The notes under the pieces are model-generated. The model saw only the letters and a program-made list of their open reading frames with translations, did no database searches and was not told where the DNA came from. Shown here in pieces: positions 1 through 6,863 of a DNA stretch of 13,695 nt. The DNA lies in contig JAJZEY010000551.1 in NCBI GenBank assembly GCA_021805585.1, positions 1 to 13,695 of the forward strand, written 5' to 3'. The position numbers and the translations under genes were made by a program. Numbering within the stretch: the first letter of the stretch is position 1; every line of letters starts with the position of its first letter. Origin of the DNA: Planctomycetota bacterium. Its GTDB lineage: Bacteria; Planctomycetota; Phycisphaerae; WQYP01.

Positions 1-47
1 GCCCATCAAACCGTTTGTGAGTCTCTGAAGGGAGCCCATTGACTGGA

Positions 48-80
48 GAGCCGGATGCGGGAAATCCGCCTGTCCGGTTC
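48..80 (+). ncRNA. Group II intron domain V (catalytic hairpin)
   Basis: Bases 48-55 (GAGCCGGA) pair with 73-80 (TCCGGTTC), with one G-T wobble. An upper stem pairs 57-60 (GCGG) with 66-69 (CCGC) around a GAAAT loop, and bases 70-72 form the asymmetric bulge. The catalytic triad AGC sits at 49-51 near the base of the stem. The 33-nt size, layout and triad match domain V, the most conserved element of these ribozymes. Confidence 0.85.
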
Positions 81-83
81 GGA

Positions 84-121
84 GGGAGGGGAGACCGCAA
101 TAAAAGCGGTCTTCCCTACCC
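84..121 (+). ncRNA. Group II intron domain VI with branch-point A118
   Basis: Bases 87-98 pair with 106-117 in a continuous 12-bp helix that includes one G-T pair, with a 7-base loop at 99-105. Bases 84-86 pair with 119-121. A118 is left unpaired between the two helices, exactly where the branch-point adenosine of domain VI belongs, and it is followed by CCCCTAT to the proposed 3' splice site at 125. Confidence 0.8.
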
Positions 122-125
122 CTAT

Positions 126-593
126 CAAAAGACTGGGGGGCGGGCGTCTCGCCCGCTTCGTCGTCGTCGCTGGAAGGAAAACGACTTGCAGGAAAGTTTT
201 CACGCCAAATACCCAACTATCTTTGCGATATTTTCCCTTCCCGATAAAAACGGGCACATCTGATTTGCGCGGGTCTGCCAATTTTTCCGGCGTGGTGCGG
301 TTTTTCGTCTTAACCGCCCGCATTTTTATCGCCAACGCCACTTCATTTAATCCAGCATGGCCTGACGCCCGATTTATTGGCAGGCCCATTTGCGCTTCGG
401 CCACGGAACGCCCCACAATCGCTGAGTCGGCTGTGCCCAACGATAGATTCCCGCATTTCCAAAATCAGGCCCGCGCAGCCTGCCGCACCCATCTTCGACC
501 GCCACGGCGGGGATTGGAGTTCGAACGCAACCGACTTGCAATGACTCAAAATTGCCGTACCGGAACGTTGCGGGCTAACGTGATAAAAGCTGA
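126..593. other. Intergenic stretch with no supported gene
   Basis: This stretch lies between the intron 3' end and the ureF-like gene. Open frames exist on both strands (55-597 on + and 440-6 on -), but each runs into intron RNA sequence, shows no domain I recognise and has no convincing ribosome binding site. The only structure I see is the GC hairpin at 140-156. I looked for remains of ureG or ureD, the usual neighbours of ureF, and saw none of the UreG nucleotide-binding motifs. It is probably plain intergenic DNA, or sequence too decayed to identify. Confidence 0.5.
140..156. repeat. GC-rich perfect hairpin beside the intron end
   Basis: GCGGGCG (140-146) and CGCCCGC (150-156) form a perfect 7-bp inverted repeat around a TCT loop, preceded by a run of G (135-140). 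There is no T tract after it on either strand, so it is not a standard intrinsic terminator. Similar GGCGNCTCGCC hairpins recur between genes in GC-rich bacterial genomes, which I recall but could not check here. It begins 14 bases after the intron end. Confidence 0.5.
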
Positions 594-1214
594 TTAATTT
601 GGTGCGATGGTCGCAATATCAGCCGGGCGGCATCCGGTGAAGCGCGGTGCCATGGCGGTGATCTGCTCCTGGCAATCACATAAGACATGCTGCACGCTGG
701 CATCATCAAGCCGCAGGCTGGTGGCGGCATCGCGGATAAGCAGCTGCGCCGCCCGGTACAGATAAGTTGTCACCGCGCGGATTTCGTTGGCGGTGGTTTC
801 ACTTACCAGCGCTCCGAATGCGGCGGCATGATGAACGGCCGGCAACGTCAACGGGTCAAGCTGCTCATGGACGGCGCTGGTCCATTCCCATCTCCGGGAG
901 CGTTCCCATAGCGCGGTCCCGGTTCGCAGTGAAGCGGCACACAAATCCGTCGGAAGCTTTTCCATGGATAGCAATTGCATTAATTCCCGGAACGGGGCGA
1001 TGTCTCCGGCGCGTGCGGCGCGAAAGGCGATTCCGGCCGCGATACCTTCGGATGGACCGATCACATCCTTCAGGACAGAAGTTAACCCGGTGCGAACCAT
1101 ATCCAGGGGATGTGGAGAATTTATCCAGTCGGATTCCAGCCGGGTAAAATAAGTGGCATACCCGCTTTCGCCTGCGGAGGGGGCAACCAGTTGCAGCAAT
1201 CCGGCCAGATTCAT
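594..1214 (-). CDS. ureF: UreF-like urease accessory protein (divergent)
   Basis: The 206-residue product resembles UreF, a cytosolic helical protein that joins UreD and UreG on apo-urease and helps load nickel. The N-terminus LLQLVAPSAGESGYATYFT matches the family opening (LLQLxSPxLPxGxFxYSxGLE). The second half, with HHAAAFGALVSE and then TTYLYRAAQLLIRDAA, matches the UreF HxPVxFGA and AYLYxxxxxLVxAAV region. The usual LGQxxGQ stretch is missing; LRLDDASVQ stands in its place. Length is slightly short for the family (about 220-230). The ATG at 1214 has GGAG eight bases upstream and a promoter candidate at 1300-1327. No other urease gene is in the window; partners may lie left of the intron. 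It could be a decaying or repurposed relative. Confidence 0.6.
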   Translation of the reverse strand: MNLAGLLQLVAPSAGESGYATYFTRLESDWINSPHPLDMVRTGLTSVLKDVIGPSEGIAAGIAFRAARAGDIAPFRELMQLLSMEKLPTDLCAASLRTGTALWERSRRWEWTSAVHEQLDPLTLPAVHHAAAFGALVSETTANEIRAVTTYLYRAAQLLIRDAATSLRLDDASVQHVLCDCQEQITAMAPRFTGCRPADIATIAPN

Positions 1215-1299
1215 AAACGAAACTCCAATTACCCTTCCGGGCAGTCTCCATTTCGTTTCACTCCATCACCTATTCTATCGGTCCGGTGGAACTTTTCCC

Positions 1300-1327
1300 A
1301 TTATATTCTTCCCGTCCCGCGGGCCAA
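1300..1327 (-). promoter_or_regulatory. Candidate sigma-70 promoter for the ureF-like gene
   Basis: On the - strand, TTGGCC (1327-1322) is followed after 16 bases by a perfect TATAAT (1305-1300). This would give a leader of roughly 80 bases before the start at 1214. It lies in the 150-base gap after ccsA, so the ureF-like gene need not depend on readthrough from the cytochrome operon. The -10 match is exact and the -35 match is 4 of 6. Confidence 0.45.
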
Positions 1328-1364
1328 ATGGGCCGTTGCAGCCGCCCGCGATTCACGATGGCCC

Positions 1365-3335
1365 TCAGGCATAGCTGTGCAGACCCACCAGGAAAAAATT
1401 CACGCCGATCCAGTTAAACATCATGACCAGGAATCCAACAATCGAAAGCCATGCGGTCCAGTCCGATCTATATTTTGGCGATACAAACCGCAAATGCACA
1501 ATAATCAGATAGACCAGCCAGGTTACCAGAGCGAAGGTTTCCTTGGGGTCCCATCCCCAGGGCCGGCCCCAACTGTAATCCGCCCAGACCGCACCAAAAA
1601 TAATTCCGGTTCCCAAAAACCAGAACGCCATCTGCAGCACAATAATATTCGCCTGATCCAGCCGGGTCAGGAATCCCAGGCGTTGTTCCGTAAGCTCGGC
1701 GGCCAGTTGTTCGGGGGTTTTTGTTCCGCCAGAACCCGCCGGACCGGACGCATATCCGCCATCTCCGCCGGCCATGGCCAGGGCCGGCCCACCGGCCATG
1801 GCGAATTTTGTGCGATTTTGAATCACCCGTGCGGCGGGTGAATTGGAATAATGCAGTTTTGTAAACAGATACACAAGTCCAAGACAGAAGCTGGCCCCGA
1901 TCAGCGCGTAACTGCTGATAACGACATTCACATGAATGTAGAGCCAGTAGGTGTTCAGGACGCCGTCCACATGGCTGATATTGGCGCCAATGCTTTTGCC
2001 CAGCACAAAGGGCACCACAAAACAGGCGGTCATGGCCAGAAAACCGACAAAACTGAAGGCCAGTCCGAACAGACTGTTGCGTTTCCAGTATTCCAATACA
2101 AGCCCCACCACGCAGCCGATAAAGGCCGAGCCAAGCACACTTTCAAATTCATTCTGAATTGGAATGCGTCCCGCCAGCCACCACCGGATGCCCATGAATG
2201 TCGCATGCAGCAGGACCGCCAGCGTAAAGAATATAATCGCCGGTTTGCGCGCCGCGGGGTACGCGCCGGTGGCCGCAATCAGGAACAGCGTCAGGGATAT
2301 AAAATAAAAGAATACGCCGATCAGCGTTCCATTGAATACACGGTTGTACCACACTTCCACAAACCGCTTCACATATTCCGGGTAGACCGACGGATTCACC
2401 GCGGGCAGCGCCCCGGCAAGTTCGTGTATCCCCGCGTTTGCTTCGGATACATTGTTGCTGGTCCAGCCATAACCGAGGTCCACATAGGCCAGGGTAACGG
2501 CCTTGGCGGTCGCAGTGCTGTAGCCGGGCAGTGGCTTGGCCGCTTTCAGGTTGGGCGCAATCGTGGAGATCATTTTGCCCAGATTCGGCAAAAGCTGGAT
2601 CGGCTCAACCCACAGCCCGTGGGGATCGGTTTTCGCCGGCGGCACAATCGTTAATTGCCGGCCAAGGGTCTGGAAGGTCTGCATGGCAATGCTGATCTGT
2701 TGCACCGACGAACTTAGCACGGATTGTGATCCGATTTGGATCAGCAGCTTGCGCACTTCGGGATTGGCCAGAAACACCGGGCTGACCGTTCCCTGTTCCA
2801 GAATCCGCTTTGCCTCTTTCGGGCTTACCAGTTTGCCCAGCCGCTCGCGTATCGGCACCGCCATGATGTAGATAAAATTGCGATTATCCCAGGCCTGCGG
2901 CCGAAACGCCATATCCAATGCCGTATACAGCGGCTTTTCACCGTTGATGGAGCTGTAGCCGCAAATCGCATGAATAGACTCCCGCGCCCAGGTATCAAGG
3001 GTTTTAAGTTCATCATTGTTCTGAATCGTCAACATTTCCAGTGCGCTTAAATGAATCCCCTGTTTAAATAGCGTCCGATTTTGATTGACGATATCGCTGG
3101 TTTCCCGCATTCGAGATTTGCTCGGAATCGGGTTTACCTGTGGTGATCCGGGACCAATGACCGGATGCCCCATTGGAAGTTTTGGCACGGCCGCTTCATC
3201 CACCTTTATCACCGCGCCGCCGGCCACGCCCGGCGGTACCGTCGTAAGAACGGTTAACAGGACCACCAGATATGCCATATATCCAATCCGCATGCGCCCC
3301 GCCCGTGCAACGATCCATCGAAGATTCAAACCCAT
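1365..3335 (-). CDS. ccsA: CcsA/ResC-type cytochrome c maturation protein with long N-terminal extension
   Basis: This is the haem-handling membrane subunit of System II cytochrome c maturation, which presents haem to apocytochrome CXXCH sites outside the membrane. The WWD motif is at about residues 584-600 (WADYSWGRPWGWDPKET). Likely haem-ligand histidines are H468 and H653 (in GLHSYA) on the outer side, with H377 and H614 in membrane segments. At least seven membrane segments occupy residues 335-652. Residues 21-40 look like a signal or anchor. Residues 41-330 form an extracytoplasmic region containing LKTLDTWARE, close to the (K)PLDTxARE motif of fused CcsBA-type proteins. A Gly/Ala/Met-rich insertion (about 511-537) precedes the WWD part. 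The ATG at 3335 has GGGAG seven bases upstream. It is 27 bases downstream of resB and certainly co-transcribed with it. Confidence 0.92.
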   Translation of the reverse strand: MGLNLRWIVARAGRMRIGYMAYLVVLLTVLTTVPPGVAGGAVIKVDEAAVPKLPMGHPVIGPGSPQVNPIPSKSRMRETSDIVNQNRTLFKQGIHLSALEMLTIQNNDELKTLDTWARESIHAICGYSSINGEKPLYTALDMAFRPQAWDNRNFIYIMAVPIRERLGKLVSPKEAKRILEQGTVSPVFLANPEVRKLLIQIGSQSVLSSSVQQISIAMQTFQTLGRQLTIVPPAKTDPHGLWVEPIQLLPNLGKMISTIAPNLKAAKPLPGYSTATAKAVTLAYVDLGYGWTSNNVSEANAGIHELAGALPAVNPSVYPEYVKRFVEVWYNRVFNGTLIGVFFYFISLTLFLIAATGAYPAARKPAIIFFTLAVLLHATFMGIRWWLAGRIPIQNEFESVLGSAFIGCVVGLVLEYWKRNSLFGLAFSFVGFLAMTACFVVPFVLGKSIGANISHVDGVLNTYWLYIHVNVVISSYALIGASFCLGLVYLFTKLHYSNSPAARVIQNRTKFAMAGGPALAMAGGDGGYASGPAGSGGTKTPEQLAAELTEQRLGFLTRLDQANIIVLQMAFWFLGTGIIFGAVWADYSWGRPWGWDPKETFALVTWLVYLIIVHLRFVSPKYRSDWTAWLSIVGFLVMMFNWIGVNFFLVGLHSYA

Positions 3336-3362
3336 GATAAAACTCCCGGTAAGCCGCCACCG

Positions 3363-5528
3363 TCAGACGGAGGCATTTTTGTGTGTGGATGATTTTTGCA
3401 GGCCGGCGGCATATGCCGCCAGTTGCTTCTTTTTAATATTAAGCAGAATCGGCTTGACATAAAACGCATAGCCAATGCCCAGTATCACCATAACGACGCC
3501 CACCAGCATCGCGTAAAATCCGTGCGTGTTGCCCACGCCCAGAACGGTAAATGGATGACCCGTGGCCGGATCATGGCCAAAACGGGCCTGAAACAGATGC
3601 AGTCCGGCCGCCTGTGCCGGATGATTCAAATGAATGACGGCAATTCTGGTTTGGCCGGTTTTGTCGTTGGTCATGCGAACTTTGCTGATAAAATCACGCG
3701 GAAAATTCTCGCCGCCGCTGTAAAAAAGTTCCTTGCAGGCCATCAGTTTAAGGGCAACCGGCAGCGGCCGTTCCAACTGGGAAAAAATAAAATCAGCAGT
3801 TTGTCCGTTCCCCATTCGCACTTTAGCCGGTGGCAAATCTCCGGAAAGGCCGAATTGCTGATATTGCAGATAAACCGGCTGCGGGCGGTGCCCCGGTCGG
3901 GAAATTCGCAGTTCCAGCACACATTTGCCCATGGTGTTTTCCACTTTTGGCCGCCGATCCGTCGGCGGAATCAGTTCCGGTCTGAAGCGCATATCCGCCG
4001 CCGACTCAAGGCTGAACTTCACCGGCATTCCCTGAACAACGGCCGGCGAATTGGAACCGAGTTTCATGGGCCGAACCGTTACCCTGCCACCGGTGGCGCG
4101 GTGCACCAGCGTAAAGGTTCCGTTTTTGTGTTCCACGACCCAGAACTGGTCGCGGGTTGCGTCAAGATAACGAATATGCAGTTGATGGTCGATTTTATCG
4201 GGAATCAATTCGCGCTGACCCTGTTTCAAAATAAAATCCACACTGCGCGTCGGATAGCGGAAAAGTGCCACCCGTTGAAACTTAAATGGTCCACCGGCAT
4301 CTTTTCGTGTCACATTAATCATATAGCATTGACTGGTTGCCCCCAGATAACCCGGTGACCGCAGCGGCATGGTGATTTTTGCAATTGGCGTAAGCGTATA
4401 CGGTGTACCTTTGACCACGATGGGCATATTGGGTTTGATGATATAAACCCGTCGGACGTGATCTTTTGGCACATTGACGATCATTGCATTCGTCCCATGA
4501 AAACTGGTGGTAATGTCCCGCTGCCGCCGCGCCGTTGGATGATAAAGATATTCAATGCCAAATGGAGACCCGCGGTCCATCACCCGTCCGGCAGGCAGCT
4601 TTCCAAGCAACCACTGGGCCCCGCTGCTGACGCCTCCGGCACTTAAATTCACCGCGATGGCCGGATTGTGCGGTGCATGATTCACCGGCCGGTTAAATGG
4701 CGTCGGCGCAATTTCCGAATATGGGTAATAGCCGACAATCGCCACCTGTGCGTTGTTCCAGGCGCGGTTAAGTTGGATCAGGTCGTTGGCCGGAATGGGG
4801 ATATCCAGGGGGTTGTCACCGGGGGATCGCTTTTTGAAAATAGGCAGTTGCGGCAGGCCGACCATCACATGGCGCTGATTATTTGGGTTCACAATATATA
4901 AAGCGCGAATCGAAGAATCATAATAGTGGTTCACCTTCTGGTTAAGAAAAATGCGGACCATTCCCTCATGTTTCATGCCGAAGTAAAAAAAGCATCCGAT
5001 GACCAGCGTGATAATGCCCGTGTGCACCGTCCAGACGCCAAGTTTGTAAAGTGAAAGCGTGATGCGCCGCAACGTCACCACGGTGAGTGTGGTAATCAGC
5101 AGAAGCATCAGAATGACCATGGGCGGCGCGTCAAAAAATTCCATGCTCGTGACATCAAATGCGGAGCGAACCCATGGCATTCCCGAACCGATTGCAATGT
5201 AGGTTGCGGTAAGAAAAAGCCAAACCAGTCCCAACCGCACGGAACTGAAGAAAGAGACTATCCGGCCCACCGGGCCGGGCCGCGCCGCAAGCCGGTCAAG
5301 CGCCTTGCCAACAGCGGCCGGGTACCGGCCAAGCCAGTTAAAGAACCGTTCAATCGCCCACTGCGGGGGTGCCGGGTTGGCTGGCTTCGCCGGGGAACCG
5401 GCCGACACTTCAGGCCGGCTTCCAATGGTTGCGGGAAGCGGTGGGACAAGGTGCGTGGCAGAATTCAGATTATCGGCGTCCGGGGATTCCGGCGTGGCGC
5501 AATTGGAGTCTGGGTTTGTGACCGTCAT
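3363..5528 (-). CDS. resB: ResB/CcsB-like cytochrome c biogenesis protein
   Basis: This is the partner of CcsA in System II; ResB proteins are thought to deliver reduced apocytochrome or stabilise the haem channel. The 721-residue product has a Pro/Ala-rich, probably cytoplasmic, N-terminal tail (1-85). Three membrane segments follow at about 95-115, 136-153 and 163-183, the last containing WTVHTG. A large extracytoplasmic domain spans about 185-668, and a final membrane segment at 671-690 ends in a Lys-rich tail. Three segments, a big outer domain and one C-terminal segment is the ResB layout. Sequence identity to classical ResB is hard to judge by eye, so the call also leans on adjacency to ccsA. 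The ATG at 5528 is preceded by GAGG at about six bases. A CRP-type operator lies upstream at 5618-5635. Confidence 0.85.
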   Translation of the reverse strand: MTVTNPDSNCATPESPDADNLNSATHLVPPLPATIGSRPEVSAGSPAKPANPAPPQWAIERFFNWLGRYPAAVGKALDRLAARPGPVGRIVSFFSSVRLGLVWLFLTATYIAIGSGMPWVRSAFDVTSMEFFDAPPMVILMLLLITTLTVVTLRRITLSLYKLGVWTVHTGIITLVIGCFFYFGMKHEGMVRIFLNQKVNHYYDSSIRALYIVNPNNQRHVMVGLPQLPIFKKRSPGDNPLDIPIPANDLIQLNRAWNNAQVAIVGYYPYSEIAPTPFNRPVNHAPHNPAIAVNLSAGGVSSGAQWLLGKLPAGRVMDRGSPFGIEYLYHPTARRQRDITTSFHGTNAMIVNVPKDHVRRVYIIKPNMPIVVKGTPYTLTPIAKITMPLRSPGYLGATSQCYMINVTRKDAGGPFKFQRVALFRYPTRSVDFILKQGQRELIPDKIDHQLHIRYLDATRDQFWVVEHKNGTFTLVHRATGGRVTVRPMKLGSNSPAVVQGMPVKFSLESAADMRFRPELIPPTDRRPKVENTMGKCVLELRISRPGHRPQPVYLQYQQFGLSGDLPPAKVRMGNGQTADFIFSQLERPLPVALKLMACKELFYSGGENFPRDFISKVRMTNDKTGQTRIAVIHLNHPAQAAGLHLFQARFGHDPATGHPFTVLGVGNTHGFYAMLVGVVMVILGIGYAFYVKPILLNIKKKQLAAYAAGLQKSSTHKNASV

Positions 5529-5590
5529 GAAAGCCTCTTCCGCATGGTTTTCGGGTACCCCGGCTATCCGAGTCCCATTTCCAAAACGCT

Positions 5591-5596
5591 ATGGTA
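5591..5596 (-). promoter_or_regulatory. Candidate -10 element of the resB-ccsA operon
   Basis: On the - strand this reads TACCAT, matching the TATAAT consensus at four positions. Seventeen bases upstream is AAGACT, a poor -35 that overlaps the edge of the CRP-type palindrome. A weak -35 overlapped by an activator site is the normal arrangement for class II activation. Transcription would start near 5584, about 56 bases before the resB ATG. Confidence 0.35.
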
Positions 5597-5617
5597 GCAA
5601 ATGGTCCGCGCAAAGTC

Positions 5618-5635
5618 TTGTGAAAATAATCACAA
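5618..5635. promoter_or_regulatory. CRP-type operator palindrome
   Basis: TTGTGA (5618-5623) and TCACAA (5630-5635) are perfect inverted repeats separated by AAATAA. This reproduces the CRP consensus core TGTGA-N6-TCACA exactly and differs from the FNR core TTGAT-N4-ATCAA. Its centre (5626.5) is about 42 bases before the predicted resB transcription start. It could also affect the divergent response regulator, but it is over 300 bases from that start. Confidence 0.65.
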
Positions 5636-5830
5636 ATCAAATACGCTGGGCCGAGCCATAATGTTTGAATATATCGCGTTTGTGGAAAATAATAAGAAAA
5701 TTAACACCCGGCACCACGCCGCCCGAGGCGCGTTGCACCAGATCTGAAATCGAAAAATTTGAATACAATGGACTGACGATACGCTCTGGTGGAGGAAGCC
5801 TTCCGCTTGCGGTACCCGGCAACGCAAATA

Positions 5831-5880
5831 TTAACGACTGGTAAAGACTTGGTAAGCAAACAAGTAAACTTTAAGCAAAG
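5831..5880 (+). repeat. Phased direct repeats upstream of the response regulator (Pho-box-like)
   Basis: GTAAA (5841), GTAAG (5852), GTAAA (5864) and GCAAA (5875) follow each other at 11-, 12- and 11-base spacing, and TTAACG at 5831 may add a fifth unit. The 8-mer TAAGCAAA occurs exactly twice (5853-5860 and 5872-5879). Direct repeats at one helical turn are how OmpR/PhoB-family regulators bind, and these lie just upstream of a PhoB-like gene. The sequence is not the E. coli CTGTCAT Pho box, so only the architecture is matched. Autoregulation is an inference. Confidence 0.4.
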
Positions 5881-5883
5881 GTC

Positions 5884-5911
5884 TTGACGCGACCCGGTAC
5901 TGTGGTAATTG
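5884..5911 (+). promoter_or_regulatory. Tentative promoter of the response regulator gene
   Basis: TTGACG (5884-5889) is a good -35, matching five of six positions. Sixteen bases later comes TAATTG (5906-5911), a poor -10. A weak -10 right after a phased repeat array would suit an activator-dependent promoter. The leader would be about 50 bases. Confidence 0.3.
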
Positions 5912-5966
5912 TTAAGACTAATGCGGGTTTCGGTCGGTTTTCAAACCTGTCTGGGTGGAGTTTTGT

Positions 5967-6671
5967 ATGTCACGAAAAAAGCGAATTCTGGTTGTGGATG
6001 ATGAACGTGATCTCGTTGATTTAATTTCCATGAATCTGCAGCGAAACGGCTATGAGGTACTGACCGCCAACGACGGCAAAATGGGGCTGGAATTGGCGCG
6101 CAAGCAGGGGCCTGATCTCATCCTTCTGGACCTGATGATGCCTGGCCTGACGGGTCAGGAAGTCGCCACCCGGCTTAAGGGGGATCCGCAAACAGCCACA
6201 CTTCCCATTCTGATGCTTACCGCCCGTGGCGAAGAGACGGACATCATCGTCGGGCTTTCCCTGGGTGCGGATGATTATGTAACCAAACCCTTTTCCATGA
6301 AGGTGCTTATGGCCCGCGTGGCCGCGGTGTTGCGGCGCAAGGCGGGGGCGGAATCTTCTCAGCAATTGATCGCCAGCGGCCCGATGGTGATTGACCCGGC
6401 ACGCCATGAGATTACGTTAGAAGGTCGGCCGATCAGTGTCACCCCCACGGAATTTAAATTGCTTAGCGCGTTGGCCAACGCCCGCGGCCGGGTTCTTTCC
6501 CGCGACCAGTTAACCGATCGCATTATGGGGGCCGGCGTTTTGGTGACCGACCGCGCGATTGATGTGCATGTAACCGCGGTTCGCAAAAAGCTGGGCGACT
6601 GGCAATGGATGGTTCATACCGTGCGCGGAGTTGGCTACCGGCTTCTGGAAACCCTTGAAGAGGAAGGATAG
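5967..6671 (+). CDS. phoB: PhoB-like response regulator, OmpR family
   Basis: This is a DNA-binding response regulator, the cytosolic output half of a two-component system with the following kinase. With the start at 5967 it has 234 residues. The receiver domain (about 4-122) has acidic pocket D11-D12, phosphoacceptor D55 in LLDLMMPG, T85 and K107 in the KPFS motif. A winged-helix domain (about 134-230) carries recognition helix DRAIDVHVTAVRKKLG and wing HTVRGVGYRL. The ATG at 5967 is preferred over the in-frame GTG at 5955 because GGTGGAG (5954-5960) is an ideal ribosome binding site six bases before the ATG; the GTG would lie inside it. PhoB is inferred from receiver sequence, the PhoR-like partner and the upstream repeats; no phosphate transport gene is in the window. 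Confidence 0.85.
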   Translation: MSRKKRILVVDDERDLVDLISMNLQRNGYEVLTANDGKMGLELARKQGPDLILLDLMMPGLTGQEVATRLKGDPQTATLPILMLTARGEETDIIVGLSLGADDYVTKPFSMKVLMARVAAVLRRKAGAESSQQLIASGPMVIDPARHEITLEGRPISVTPTEFKLLSALANARGRVLSRDQLTDRIMGAGVLVTDRAIDVHVTAVRKKLGDWQWMVHTVRGVGYRLLETLEEEG

Positions 6672-6863
6672 CGCCGGCAATCACGGGTTGCGGAAAATCG
6701 GCCTGCCGACACTATCTTCAATGAATTCCTGCCTCATGCGCCCCAAAAACGAGGCGCAACGGAAGAAGTCGCGTTTGTGCCCCGGTTCGTTCCGACACGA
6801 CCGCACTGGACAGAAAATGAGTTCCGGGGATGATGGTCGCGCAGGGAATAGCGCAGCCGGTTC
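6672..6863 (+). other. Spacer between response regulator and kinase genes
   Basis: This 192-base gap is unusually long for a two-component pair. It contains a small hairpin (TGCGCC at 6737-6742 with GGCGCA at 6753-6758) but no T tract, so I do not call a terminator. No frame here continues convincingly into the kinase, whose own frame has a TAG at 6849-6851. Transcription probably reads through. Confidence 0.4.

Larger units (their letters stand above)
1..125 (+). mobile_element. Group II intron, 3' end (partial)
   Basis: This is the last part of a group II self-splicing retroelement; the remainder lies before base 1. The evidence is a domain V hairpin (48-80) followed directly by a domain VI hairpin (84-121) with an unpaired A at 118. 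The intron probably ends at 125, because bases 124-125 are AT, a normal AY end, 7 bases after the branch A. Frame 1 is open from base 1 and stops at 40-42; those 13 codons (ending ESLKGAH) could be the end of the intron maturase or merely domain IV sequence. Short ORFs crossing this region are translations of structured RNA, not genes. The subclass cannot be fixed from this fragment. Confidence 0.85.
5529..5966. promoter_or_regulatory. Divergent regulatory region between resB and the response regulator
   Basis: This 438-base gap separates two divergently transcribed operons and must hold both promoters. From left to right it contains the resB -10 candidate (5591-5596) and the CRP-type palindrome (5618-5635). 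A degenerate copy of the same half-site lies near 5680 (TTGTGGAAAATAAT, sharing the TTGTG and AAAATAAT parts). An AT-rich stretch precedes direct repeats at 5831-5880 and a -35-like TTGACG at 5884. Two - strand open frames of 61 and 65 codons here (5822-5637 and 5827-5630) overlap the operator and resemble nothing I know. Confidence 0.6.

Noticed and set aside
6..440. Open frame of 144 codons on the - strand
   Set aside because: Nearly the last third is the antisense of the intron 3' end, and the rest matches no family I know. There is no clear start signal.
505..540. TTCGA within GAGTTCGAACGC, resembling a tRNA T-loop
   Set aside because: The flanking bases do not form a T-stem and no acceptor, D or anticodon arms could be drawn around it.
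55..597. Open frame of 180 codons on the + strand
   Set aside because: It begins inside intron domain V and runs through the GC hairpin, has no ribosome binding site and no recognisable domain. It is translation of structured RNA and spacer.
3396..4358. Long + strand open frame (320 codons) opposite resB
   Set aside because: It lies wholly within resB on the other strand and has a His/Gln/Arg-rich composition typical of antisense shadows. The same applies to 1110-1841 and 1851-2654 opposite ccsA.
5630..5827. Two overlapping - strand ORFs of 61 and 65 codons between resB and the response regulator
   Set aside because: They overlap the CRP-type operator and the regulatory gap, are in different frames of the same stretch and resemble no known protein.
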